Shown here piece by piece: positions 1-6,515 of a DNA stretch of 14,843 nucleotides (its first letter is position 1; the number at the start of each line of letters is the position of its first letter). A program made the position numbers and the translations under genes. The notes below the pieces were generated by a model. The model ran no database searches, was not told the DNA's origin, and saw only the letters and a program-made list of their open reading frames with translations. The stretch covers positions 1 through 14,843 of the forward strand of contig JAGHYP010000036.1 in the NCBI GenBank assembly GCA_017743585.1. Reading direction: 5' to 3'. Origin of the DNA: Chloroflexota bacterium. GTDB taxonomy: Bacteria; Chloroflexota; Anaerolineae; Aggregatilineales; UBA2796.

Positions 1-19
1 AGATGTGTATAAGAGACAG
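1..19. other. Tn5/Nextera mosaic-end adapter (library artefact)
   Basis: The first 19 bases, AGATGTGTATAAGAGACAG, are identical to the Tn5 transposase mosaic-end sequence used in Nextera-style libraries. They interrupt the ABC transporter frame at the contig edge, as unclipped adapter would. Translated on the plus strand from base 3 they give MCIRDR, a known signature of adapter-derived false proteins in metagenomic databases. The open frame at 3-338 that begins with these residues is antisense to the ABC transporter and should not be annotated. Genomic sequence starts at base 20. Confidence 0.97.
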
Positions 20-1496
20 GCCGCTGACCGCCGCTGAGCGTCACGCCGCGCTCGCCGACCAGAGTCTGGTAGCCGTCTTTGAAGCCCATAATGAACTCGT
101 GCGCTTGCGCCATGCGCGCCGCCTGCTCGATCTGCTCTTGGGTGGCGCCTGGCATGCCAAAAGCGATGTTCTCAGCTATGCTGCGCGAGAACAGGAACAC
201 ATCTTGCTCGATCTTGCCGATCTGCGAGCGCAGCGCGTCCAAGTCCCAGTCGCGCACGTCCACGCCGTCAATCAGCACGCGACCGTGCGTCACATCATAA
301 GTGCGGTTGATCAGCTGAGTCAGCGTGCTTTTGCCTGAGCCTGTCTGCCCGACAATGGCAACCGTCTGCCCTTGCCGCACAGTGAAGCTGATGTTGCGCA
401 AAACAAGATTGCGGCCGTAGCCGAAGCTGACGTTCTCAAAAACAATCTCGCCTCTGATCGGCTGATTGTAGCCGCCGCTGTTTTGATCCAGCTCGGTCTC
501 AGTGTTCAGGATGTTCACAATGCGGCGCGCGCCTTCCACGCCTGCCTGCACAAGCGAGATCGAGAAGATCGAGGCGAGCGTGGGCCAGCGCAGCACGCCC
601 ATGATGGCCATGAACGAGATGACATCGCCGATGCTCAGGACGCCTTGCTGATAGAGCCACATCGCGTGCATGAACGCCAAGCCAAGCGCAACGCCGAAGA
701 GCAAGACAGGCAGGTATCGCGCCTCGATGTAGCCTTGCCGCACGAAGTAGTCGCGGAACAGGCTAGCAGCAATGCGGAACTTACGGCGTTCGAATGCCTC
801 TTGCGCGCTCGCTTTCACCACTTCGATGCCGCTGATGCTCTCTTCCAGCCCCGCGTTCATCCTGCCGAACTGCTCGCGCTGACGGCGCACCACTGGATTC
901 AAGCGGCGCACGTAGCCTATCACGCTCACGATGTACAGCGCGACGAATAGCACGGGGACGAGCAGCAACTCGAAGCGCAGGCCAGCGATGAAGGCGAGCG
1001 GCACGATGATTCCGATCGCCGTTTCCAGCGTGATTGCCACGCCAGGATTGATCATGGCGCTCAGCTGCTGCACGTCATCTGTGGCGCGCGCCATGATGTC
1101 GCCGACGCGCTGTTGATTGTGAAAAGTCTGACTTTTGCCGAGCAGATTGGCGTATAGCTCTTCGCGCGCGTCCGCTTCAAGGCGCTGCGCGATGAACTCG
1201 ATAGCGAGCAGTCCGATCAGACTCAAGACGCTATCCGCCAGCTTCAGGCCGAGAATGGCAAGCACGATGCTCGGCAGCAAGGCGAAGCGCTCAGGCGCGA
1301 CGACCGCGCCAATTGCCTGGCCGATCAGCGCCTCAGAGGCAGTGTACACGCCATACGAAGCGATATACAGCACCAAGGTGGTGAGGAAGAACCACTTATA
1401 GCGCATGACGTGCGAGATCAGCCAACGCACGGCGCTGCGACGGTCATAGCGATAGGCGTTCGCGACGGTGAATTCGCTTTTGGCAGCGTTTAGCAT
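20..1496 (-). CDS. ABC exporter, fused permease/ATPase half-transporter (3' end missing)
   Basis: Reading leftwards from ATG at 1496, 492 residues are present before the adapter. The N-terminal half (about residues 25-320) is an exporter-type membrane domain with several hydrophobic helices and the usual coupling region (GLEESISGIEVVKAS). The nucleotide-binding domain follows: Walker A GQTGSGKST at 383-391, Q-loop EQD around 430-432, and signature LSGGQR at 487-492. Walker B, D-loop and H-loop lie beyond the edge; members are usually 580-620 aa, so about 100 residues are missing. The architecture is that of MsbA/LmrA-like half-transporters, which act as dimers exporting lipids, drugs or peptides. 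The substrate cannot be told from sequence. A GAGG lies 10 nt upstream of the ATG. The gene is downstream of the FHA pair on the same strand, 117 nt from the FhaB-like gene, so co-transcription is possible. I found no good promoter in that gap. Confidence 0.93.
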
Positions 1497-1613
1497 AAAT
1501 TCTATGCCTCAGCAGAATGGAGGATGCGCCGATTTTTGAATGTTTGTTCGTACAGCGCCTAAGCACAGCGCACACTGCGCAAACGCATGACAGTCTTTGG
1601 CGGAAAACGCGAG
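1497..1613. other. Spacer between FhaB-like and ABC transporter genes
   Basis: This 117-nt gap holds no gene. A 5-bp inverted repeat with a 3-nt loop (GCGCA/TGCGC, 1568-1580) sits in it, without a T-run on either side, so it is not a convincing terminator. No good -10/-35 pair was found on the minus strand. It may simply be an intra-operon spacer. Confidence 0.5.
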
Positions 1614-2051
1614 TCAATCTAGCTCTAGCTTGAGCGCGACGCGACCGATAGAGATGATGTCGCCTGCGCTCAGCACGACAGGCTCTTCCACGCGGTAGCC
1701 GTTCAGCAGCGTGCCATTGCTGCTGCCGCGATCTTCAAGCCACCACTGCCCGTCGCGCAGCGTGATGAGCGCGTGCTCGCTGCTGGCGAAGCCATCCTCG
1801 AGGATGACCGTGTTGGTCGGCGCTCTGCCCAAGCTAGTCAGCGGCAGCAGCGGATAGCTCTTGCCGCTCTGGATGTTTCCGTTCTCCGCAGCAATCACGA
1901 CGAGGCGCCCGCATTTGCGCGTGCGCATTTCCACTTCATTGCGCGCCGCGCGCAGATCGCGCCACAGCATGACGATCAGCGCGCCGAAGAAGAGCAGCAG
2001 GCACGCGCTGGCGAGCAGCCTGAGCGCGAGCAGGATCACATCGTGCTGCAT
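1614..2051 (-). CDS. FhaB-like membrane-anchored FHA domain protein
   Basis: This 145-residue protein has one N-terminal transmembrane helix (about residues 5-30) followed by a short basic stretch, and then a C-terminal forkhead-associated domain (about 68-143). Visible FHA landmarks are LGRAPTN at 74-80, the SSEH stretch near 90-93 in place of the usual SRxH, and RGSSNGTLLNG at 108-118. FHA domains bind phosphothreonine peptides. The layout matches actinobacterial FhaB/FipA, which is recruited to the division and cell-wall machinery after phosphorylation by PknA/PknB-type kinases. The ATG lies 2 nt beyond the stop of the FhaA-like gene, so the two are surely one transcript and probably translationally coupled. 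No kinase or phosphatase gene lies nearby, so the partner is unknown. Domain assignment is secure; orthology to FhaB is an inference from architecture and pairing. Confidence 0.9.
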   Translation of the reverse strand: MQHDVILLALRLLASACLLLFFGALIVMLWRDLRAARNEVEMRTRKCGRLVVIAAENGNIQSGKSYPLLPLTSLGRAPTNTVILEDGFASSEHALITLRDGQWWLEDRGSSNGTLLNGYRVEEPVVLSAGDIISIGRVALKLELD

Positions 2052-2053
2052 GG

Positions 2054-2851
2054 CTAGTCAGGCTCGGGTGATGGCGCTTCCCGAGCCAGCGACGAGCGCA
2101 ACTGAGTATCGTGAACAACATGCGCCCCCTCTGCCTCGTCTTCCACGTAGACGAGCAGGGCTTGTGAGAGCCTGATCACGTCGCCAGCTTTCAGGATGCA
2201 CTCTGTGATGCGATGTCCATTGACGAACGTGCCGCCGCGACTGTTGAGATCGTACAGCACGTAGCGCCCGAAGCGCAAGCGCAGCTGCGCGTGATGGCGC
2301 GAAACATATGGACTATCAATCACAATGTGATTGTCCCGCCGTCTGCCGATGTTGACGACAGGACGGCGCAGCGCGAAAACCTGGCCGTTGTAGAGCAGCT
2401 GTGGATTGCGGCTATCAATTGGCGGCGGCGCGACTTCGCTGAGCGCCAGCACATCGGTTGAAGTGCCCTCTTCATCTGTGAGGAAAGCCTGCACTTGCAC
2501 ACTGTGCGGCGGCAGCGCGGCTTCAGGCGTCAGCGTGACTTGCGGCCTGCGCGCCAAGCGCAGCTCGGCGCGATTCGCCATCTCGATCAGGCTCAGCGCG
2601 AGCGCTTGCGCCAAGCTCGGTTGTTCGTCGAGCAGTGTGGCATAATCCTCTGCGTTAAGGCGCACAATGAATTGATCGGGCGCCGTCAGGCTGCCATCGG
2701 CGTTGCAATGGATGTTCTCGTCAAGCGCGCGCGCAAGGCGCGACGCGACTTCTTGCGGGTGCAGCCGACTGGCAAACAGACGCGCGAAACTGCCCTCGAT
2801 CAACTGCGCGAGGCGTGCCTCTAAGCGCTCAAAAGGTTGAGAGGGTTTCAT
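2054..2851 (-). CDS. FhaA-like protein: DUF3662 domain plus FHA domain
   Basis: This protein has 265 residues. Residues 1 to about 110 resemble the DUF3662 domain of FhaA, starting with FERLEARLAQLIEGSFARLF and continuing through the conserved HPQEVASRL region. A Pro-containing linker leads to a C-terminal FHA domain (about 152-236) with IGRRRDNH at 168-175, SRHH at 184-187 and FVNGHR at 209-214. In mycobacteria FhaA binds phosphorylated envelope proteins such as the MviN/MurJ pseudokinase domain and influences peptidoglycan synthesis at septum and poles. A similar adaptor role is inferred here. No signal peptide or membrane helix is seen, so it should be cytosolic. The ATG at 2851 is preferred because the DUF3662 homology begins almost at once and a TATAAT promoter lies about 40 nt upstream; no clear Shine-Dalgarno is present. 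It is first in an operon with the FhaB-like gene. Confidence 0.9.
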   Translation of the reverse strand: MKPSQPFERLEARLAQLIEGSFARLFASRLHPQEVASRLARALDENIHCNADGSLTAPDQFIVRLNAEDYATLLDEQPSLAQALALSLIEMANRAELRLARRPQVTLTPEAALPPHSVQVQAFLTDEEGTSTDVLALSEVAPPPIDSRNPQLLYNGQVFALRRPVVNIGRRRDNHIVIDSPYVSRHHAQLRLRFGRYVLYDLNSRGGTFVNGHRITECILKAGDVIRLSQALLVYVEDEAEGAHVVHDTQLRSSLAREAPSPEPD

Positions 2852-3248
2852 AGGGGGCAGGCTCGCTTGGGATCAGTCCATTTAATCAGAATTATACGTG
2901 GTCATCGGCCGCGCACAACCTTTCTCGCCAGTGTTCATGAGCATCATAAATCGGCGCCGCTGCGAGATACGCTCGACACATCCCTAAGAGCAAGCTAGCC
3001 ACTCGCCTTCAGTCTTCGACGCGAGAACTATCACAGTATTTTGCTCTTGAGCCTTGTCGCGGCATAATGCACCTCACCATCGGCTGCGGTGTCTTGGCGC
3101 TTATCCCCATTGCGGTCAGCCTGCCCGATATCACACTTAGGCAGTGCGCTCGTGCTGCAGCGGCGCTTCCCTGTGGCTCAGGGCTTGGTGAGAACGATGT
3201 GGCGGGCAAAGGACAAAGCTACGCCAACGCGCGCTTTGGAATTGACCT
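2852..3248. other. 397-nt intergenic region between divergent fhaA-like and SGNH genes
   Basis: No gene, tRNA or repeat could be supported here. Short open frames inside it (for example 3009-3209 minus) have no recognisable domain and look like chance frames in GC-rich DNA. The fhaA-side promoter is at 2891-2918. On the plus strand a CATAAT at 3063-3068, with TTGCTC 16 nt upstream at 3041-3046, is a possible weak promoter. It would leave a leader of roughly 170 nt before the SGNH gene. Nothing recognisable as a riboswitch was seen. Confidence 0.5.
2891..2918 (-). promoter_or_regulatory. Promoter of the fhaA-fhaB-like operon
   Basis: On the minus strand a perfect -10 hexamer TATAAT (2896-2891) is preceded, 16 nt upstream, by TTGTGC (2918-2913), which matches TTGACA at three positions. 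Transcription would start near 2884, giving a leader of about 33 nt before the ATG at 2851. The -10 is strong and the -35 weak. Confidence 0.55.
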
Positions 3249-3878
3249 ATGCTGTTGGAGCCGAATCAAAAGATTGTCTTCGTCGGCGATAGCATCACGG
3301 AGGCCGGCAGGCGCGATATCGCCGCGCCCTACGGCAACGGCTACGTCAGCATGGTGCGCAACATGCTGATCGCGCGCTACCCGCACCTAAACTTGACCTT
3401 CGTCAATCGCGGCGTGAGCGGCGACACAGTGCGCGAGATCGCGGCGCGCTACGAGCGCGATGTGATCAGCGAGCGCCCACACTGGCTCTCGTTGATGGTC
3501 GGCATTAACGATGTCTACCGCCAATTTCACGGCGATCCTGCCACTGCTGTCTTCCCCGCTGAGTATCAGGCGACCTTGCGCTTGCTGGTGCATCGCGTGC
3601 AAGATGCCTTCGGCACGAAAGTGATCTTGCTCTCACCATACATGATCGAGCCCGATCGCGAGCAGCCGATGCGCCGTCAGATAGAAGTGTACGCCGCGCT
3701 GATGGCGCAGGTCGCCGCTGAACTCAAAACGCTTTACGTGGACTTGCAAGAGGCGTTCGCACAGGTCTTGCGCGTGAGCGTGCCGCAGCTGTGGTCTGAT
3801 GATAAGTTCCATCCCTTCGGCGTTGGTCACGCCTTGATCGCGCGCGAGTGGCTGCGCGCCGTGCAGTTCACGCTTTAG
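3249..3878 (+). CDS. SGNH/GDSL-family hydrolase (esterase/lipase-like)
   Basis: This 209-residue protein carries all four SGNH blocks. Block I is FVGDSIT with nucleophile Ser15. Block II is NRGVSGDT with oxyanion Gly58. Block III is GINDVYR with Asn87. Block V is DDKFHP with Asp185 and His188, three residues apart as required. The family hydrolyses esters of lipids, acylated sugars or polysaccharides, and this compact form (about 200 aa) is common among cytosolic GDSL esterases. No signal peptide is visible: MLLEPNQKIVF goes straight into the first beta strand, as is typical of this subfamily, which also supports the ATG at 3249 although the ribosome site is poor. It precedes a glycosyltransferase and a sugar-phosphate transferase, so a role in removing acyl groups from a glycan precursor is possible but not shown. 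The natural substrate is unknown. Confidence 0.9.
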   Translation: MLLEPNQKIVFVGDSITEAGRRDIAAPYGNGYVSMVRNMLIARYPHLNLTFVNRGVSGDTVREIAARYERDVISERPHWLSLMVGINDVYRQFHGDPATAVFPAEYQATLRLLVHRVQDAFGTKVILLSPYMIEPDREQPMRRQIEVYAALMAQVAAELKTLYVDLQEAFAQVLRVSVPQLWSDDKFHPFGVGHALIAREWLRAVQFTL

Positions 3879-3894
3879 CGCCGCTGTGCGGCGC
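3878..3894 (+). terminator. GC-rich stem-loop abutting the SGNH stop codon
   Basis: GCGCCGC (3878-3884) and GCGGCGC (3888-3894) form a perfect 7-bp stem of only G-C pairs with a TGT loop. The stem begins on the last base of the SGNH gene's TAG stop. No T-run follows, so it is not a canonical intrinsic terminator. It could act as a weak terminator, a 3' mRNA stabiliser, or part of the GT4 promoter region just downstream. Confidence 0.4.
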
Positions 3895-3896
3895 GC

Positions 3897-3902
3897 TACA
3901 AT
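3897..3902 (+). promoter_or_regulatory. Possible -10 element of the GT4 gene
   Basis: TACAAT (five of six matches to TATAAT) ends 8 nt before the ATG at 3911. If used, the transcript would begin within a few bases of the start codon, so the mRNA would be nearly leaderless. There is no good -35 at 16-18 nt: candidates such as TTAGCG at 3874-3879 match poorly. This is tentative. Confidence 0.35.
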
Positions 3903-3910
3903 CAGCCGCC

Positions 3911-5029
3911 ATGCACATCGGACTGAACGCACATCTGCTGGCGAGCGCGCAGAGCTTCCGGCGCACGGGCATTCACCACTATATCTACAACTTGCTGGCG
4001 CACTTGCCGCTTGCCGATCCGACGCTGCGCGCGACCGTTTTCGTCGGCGAGGGCGAGCTGCCGCCCTTGCCATATGCCGTGCGTCGCTCGCGCCTGAAGA
4101 CGAGCCATCCGCTATGGCGCATTGTGTGGGAACAAGTTGTGCAGCCGTTCCAGTTGAACGGACTCGATTTGTTGCACGCGCTCGCCTTCGTAGCGCCGTT
4201 GCTGACTAGGCATCCGTTCGTGGTGACTGTTTACGATCTGAGCTTCATGCGCCATCCTGAGCGCTTGCCTGCCGCAAGACGGCTGTATCTCCGCGCTCTG
4301 ACAGGCATCAGCTGCCGTCGCGCGCGCCGCGTGATCGCGATCTCGCGCTCCACTGCTGACGACTTGAGCCGGCTGTTGCGCGTGCCGCCTGAGCGGATCG
4401 ATCTAGCGATCCCCGGCGTCCTGCCGCACTTCCGAAAGCTGCCGAGCACTGAGGTGGAAGCCTTTCGGGCTGCCAAGGGCTTGCCGCGGCGCTTCTTCTT
4501 CTATCTTGGCACGCTAGAGCCGCGCAAAAACCTGCCCGTTCTGCTGCGCGCCTACGCCGCTTTGCCCGAGTCGGATCGGCGCGCGGTGCATCTGGTCTTA
4601 GGCGGCGGCCTCGGCTGGATGACGGAGAGGCTGCCGCAGCTGATCGAGCGGCTCGGCATCGCGCAGACAGTCCATCAGGTCGGCTACCTGCCTGACTCCG
4701 AGCTGGTCTATTGGTACAATTGCGCAGAGGCATTCGTCTATCCTTCGATCTTCGAAGGCTGGGGATTGCCCGTAGTGGAAGCGATGGCGTGTGGCACACC
4801 GCCGTTGGTCTCAAACGTCTCAGCGCTGCCTGAGGCAGCAGGCGACGTCGGCGCTCAGCTGCCGCCGCAAGATGAGACGGCGTGGTGCGCAGCATTGGCG
4901 CGCGCCATTCACGACTCAGCGTGGCGCGCCGAGCAATCTGAGCGCGCTCAGGCGCGCGCGCGGCACTTCACATGGCTCAACACGGCGCAAGCGACGCTAG
5001 AAACATATCGCAGGGCGTTAGAGAATTAG
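3911..5029 (+). CDS. Glycosyltransferase family 4 (GT-B fold)
   Basis: This 372-residue protein is a retaining, nucleotide-sugar-dependent glycosyltransferase of the GT4 type. The N-terminal half has the acceptor-side start MHIGLNAHLL and a glycine-containing RRTGIHHYIYNLL loop. The C-terminal half has YLGTLEPRKNLPVLLRAYAAL and the donor-binding E-x7-E motif EGWGLPVVE (Glu282 and Glu290), followed by ACGTPPLVSNVSALPE. The ATG at 3911 is chosen over an in-frame upstream ATG at 3848, because homology begins at MHIGLN and the upstream start would overlap the SGNH gene. It is followed after 5 nt by a polyprenyl sugar-phosphate transferase, which suggests assembly of a lipid-linked extracellular polysaccharide. 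Mannosyl or glucosyl transfer is typical of the family, and ManC further along would provide GDP-mannose. The exact donor and acceptor cannot be read from sequence. It is probably cytosolic or peripheral to the membrane. Confidence 0.92.
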   Translation: MHIGLNAHLLASAQSFRRTGIHHYIYNLLAHLPLADPTLRATVFVGEGELPPLPYAVRRSRLKTSHPLWRIVWEQVVQPFQLNGLDLLHALAFVAPLLTRHPFVVTVYDLSFMRHPERLPAARRLYLRALTGISCRRARRVIAISRSTADDLSRLLRVPPERIDLAIPGVLPHFRKLPSTEVEAFRAAKGLPRRFFFYLGTLEPRKNLPVLLRAYAALPESDRRAVHLVLGGGLGWMTERLPQLIERLGIAQTVHQVGYLPDSELVYWYNCAEAFVYPSIFEGWGLPVVEAMACGTPPLVSNVSALPEAAGDVGAQLPPQDETAWCAALARAIHDSAWRAEQSERAQARARHFTWLNTAQATLETYRRALEN

Positions 5030-5034
5030 ACGCG

Positions 5035-6483
5035 ATGCGCGAAAAAGGTCGAGATTGGGCAAAATGGATGCGGCGGGCGATGCCCGCACTGGACTTCGGC
5101 CTGGTCTTCGTGGCGTTTTGGCTTTCGTACAGTCTGCGCTACCAATCCGAGCTGGTGCGCAATATCTTGCCGGTCGAGGCGGCATTTTTCACATCATTCG
5201 ACGTATTCGTGCCATACGCGCTCGTCTTCGCCTTGTGGCTTGTGCTGACGGCGCCTGTGGCAGGCCTATATCGCGAGCAGCGCGGACGCAGTTGGCTTGA
5301 AGAAGTATCGCGAATCGTGAACGGCACTGCCAGCGCCACTGTGATCGCGATGGCGGTCAGCTTTTTCACGCAGCCGCCGGCGTTCTCGCGCCTGCTGCTG
5401 ATTCTGGCGGCAGTGCTGTGCGTTGTGCTGTTATCCAGCATCCGCCTGGTCTACCGCTTTGTGCGCAGTCTCATGCGGCGGCGCGGAATTGGCGTGGAGC
5501 GCGTGCTGCTGATCGGCGCGGGCGACGTCGGTCGCGCCGTGCTGAGCGCCATCCTGGCGCGCCCTGACCTCGGCTACGTCCCAGTCGGTTACCTTGATGA
5601 CGATCCAGAGCGCGGCTCAGTGGATATGGGCAGGGTGCGCGGCTTGGGCAGCCTTGAGCGATTGCCTGAACTCTTGGCGGAAGGCGTTGCGGACTTGGTG
5701 ATCGTGGCGCTGCCGTGGGACGCGCGTAAGAAAATCATAGAGATCGTGCAGCGCTGCGAGGCGAGCGGCGTGCAGACGCGCGTCGTGCCCGATCTCTTCC
5801 AGCTGAACATGAGCCAAGTGTGCGTGGAGAACTTGGAAGGCATTCCATTGCTCGGTCTGAAGGCGACCACGCGCATGAACCGCAGCCAGTACCTGCTCAA
5901 ACGCGCGATAGATTTGGCGATTGTGCTTCTGGTCGCGCCGATCGCCTTGCCGCTCGGCGTGCTGATCGCGATCGCCATCAAGCTCGATTCGCCGGGCAGC
6001 GTCTTTTACGCGCATCGGCGAGTCGGCAAGAACGGACGCGAGTTTTACATGCTCAAGTTCCGCTCGATGTACGAAGGCGCTGATCAGCAGCATCAAGAGC
6101 TGATCAAGCAAACAGGGGCTGATCCGAAGCGCCCGAAGTGGGAAAACGATCCGCGCATCACGCGCGTTGGGCGCTTTTTGCGGCGTACGAGCTTGGACGA
6201 GCTGCCGAACTTGATCAACGTGCTGCGCGGCGAGATGAGCATTGTCGGCCCGCGCCCGCCGACGCCTTCCGAAGTCGCGCTTTATGAGGCGTGGCAGCGG
6301 CAACGCTTGAACACGCAGCCCGGCATCACAGGCTTGTGGCAGGTCAGCGGGCGCAGCAAGGTGCCTTTCGAGGAGCAATGCTTGCTCGATATCTACTACA
6401 TCGAGAACTGGTCAATTGGCTTAGACTTGCAGATTTTGCTGCGCACCATTCCGAACGTCCTGCTGGGCAACGGCGCGTACTGA
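5035..6483 (+). CDS. Polyprenyl-phosphate sugar-1-phosphate transferase (polysaccharide initiation)
   Basis: This 482-residue protein has the large WcaJ/WbaP-type architecture. About four N-terminal membrane helices fall within residues 12-150. A Rossmann-like CoA-binding_3 domain starts with VLLIGAGDVGRAVL around 157. Another membrane-associated helix begins at KRAIDLA (about 289). The catalytic bacterial sugar transferase domain follows, with YMLKFRSMYEGAD, RRTSLDELPNLINVL and SIVGPRPPTPSE near 403, then QPGITGLWQVSGRS. The family transfers a hexose-1-phosphate from a UDP-sugar to undecaprenyl phosphate at the inner face of the membrane, starting exopolysaccharide or O-antigen-type repeat units. 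ATG 5035 is chosen because it is 5 nt after the GT4 stop and just before the first membrane helix; an in-frame ATG at 4972 would overlap GT4 by 58 nt. Glucose versus galactose specificity is not predictable. Confidence 0.94.
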   Translation: MREKGRDWAKWMRRAMPALDFGLVFVAFWLSYSLRYQSELVRNILPVEAAFFTSFDVFVPYALVFALWLVLTAPVAGLYREQRGRSWLEEVSRIVNGTASATVIAMAVSFFTQPPAFSRLLLILAAVLCVVLLSSIRLVYRFVRSLMRRRGIGVERVLLIGAGDVGRAVLSAILARPDLGYVPVGYLDDDPERGSVDMGRVRGLGSLERLPELLAEGVADLVIVALPWDARKKIIEIVQRCEASGVQTRVVPDLFQLNMSQVCVENLEGIPLLGLKATTRMNRSQYLLKRAIDLAIVLLVAPIALPLGVLIAIAIKLDSPGSVFYAHRRVGKNGREFYMLKFRSMYEGADQQHQELIKQTGADPKRPKWENDPRITRVGRFLRRTSLDELPNLINVLRGEMSIVGPRPPTPSEVALYEAWQRQRLNTQPGITGLWQVSGRSKVPFEEQCLLDIYYIENWSIGLDLQILLRTIPNVLLGNGAY

Positions 6484-6488
6484 AGGGA

Positions 6489-6515
6489 AGCGGCAGCGTG
6501 AGCGCTCAGGCCGCT
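6489..6515. terminator. Inverted repeat between convergent genes
   Basis: AGCGGC (6489-6494) pairs with GCCGCT (6510-6515), enclosing a perfect 10-bp palindrome TGAGCGCTCA (6499-6508). It sits at the meeting point of the plus-strand sugar transferase (ends 6483) and the minus-strand transporter, and covers the latter's stop codon at 6508-6506. It could act as a two-way terminator, but there is no T-run on either side, so the call is weak. Confidence 0.35.

Noticed and set aside
3..338. Plus-strand frame starting MCIRDR
   Set aside because: Its start codon lies in the adapter and the rest is antisense to the ABC ATPase domain.
372..1401. Several long plus-strand frames opposite the ABC transporter
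   Set aside because: They lack recognisable domains and are shadows of a gene with clear membrane and ATPase motifs on the other strand.
2852..3248. tRNA or small structured RNA in the long intergenic region
   Set aside because: I found no cloverleaf pairing, T-loop motif or strong hairpin by eye.
3009..3369. Short frames in the intergenic region between the fhaA-like and SGNH genes
   Set aside because: No domain, no ribosome site, and a composition expected of chance frames in GC-rich DNA; some run into the SGNH gene in another frame.
4308..4895. 195-residue minus-strand frame rich in Arg and Ala
   Set aside because: Antisense to the GT4 gene, which has intact motifs. The Arg/Ala/Ser-rich composition is typical of GC-rich shadow frames.
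5617..6378. 253-residue minus-strand frame
   Set aside because: Antisense to the catalytic part of the sugar-phosphate transferase, with no recognisable domain.
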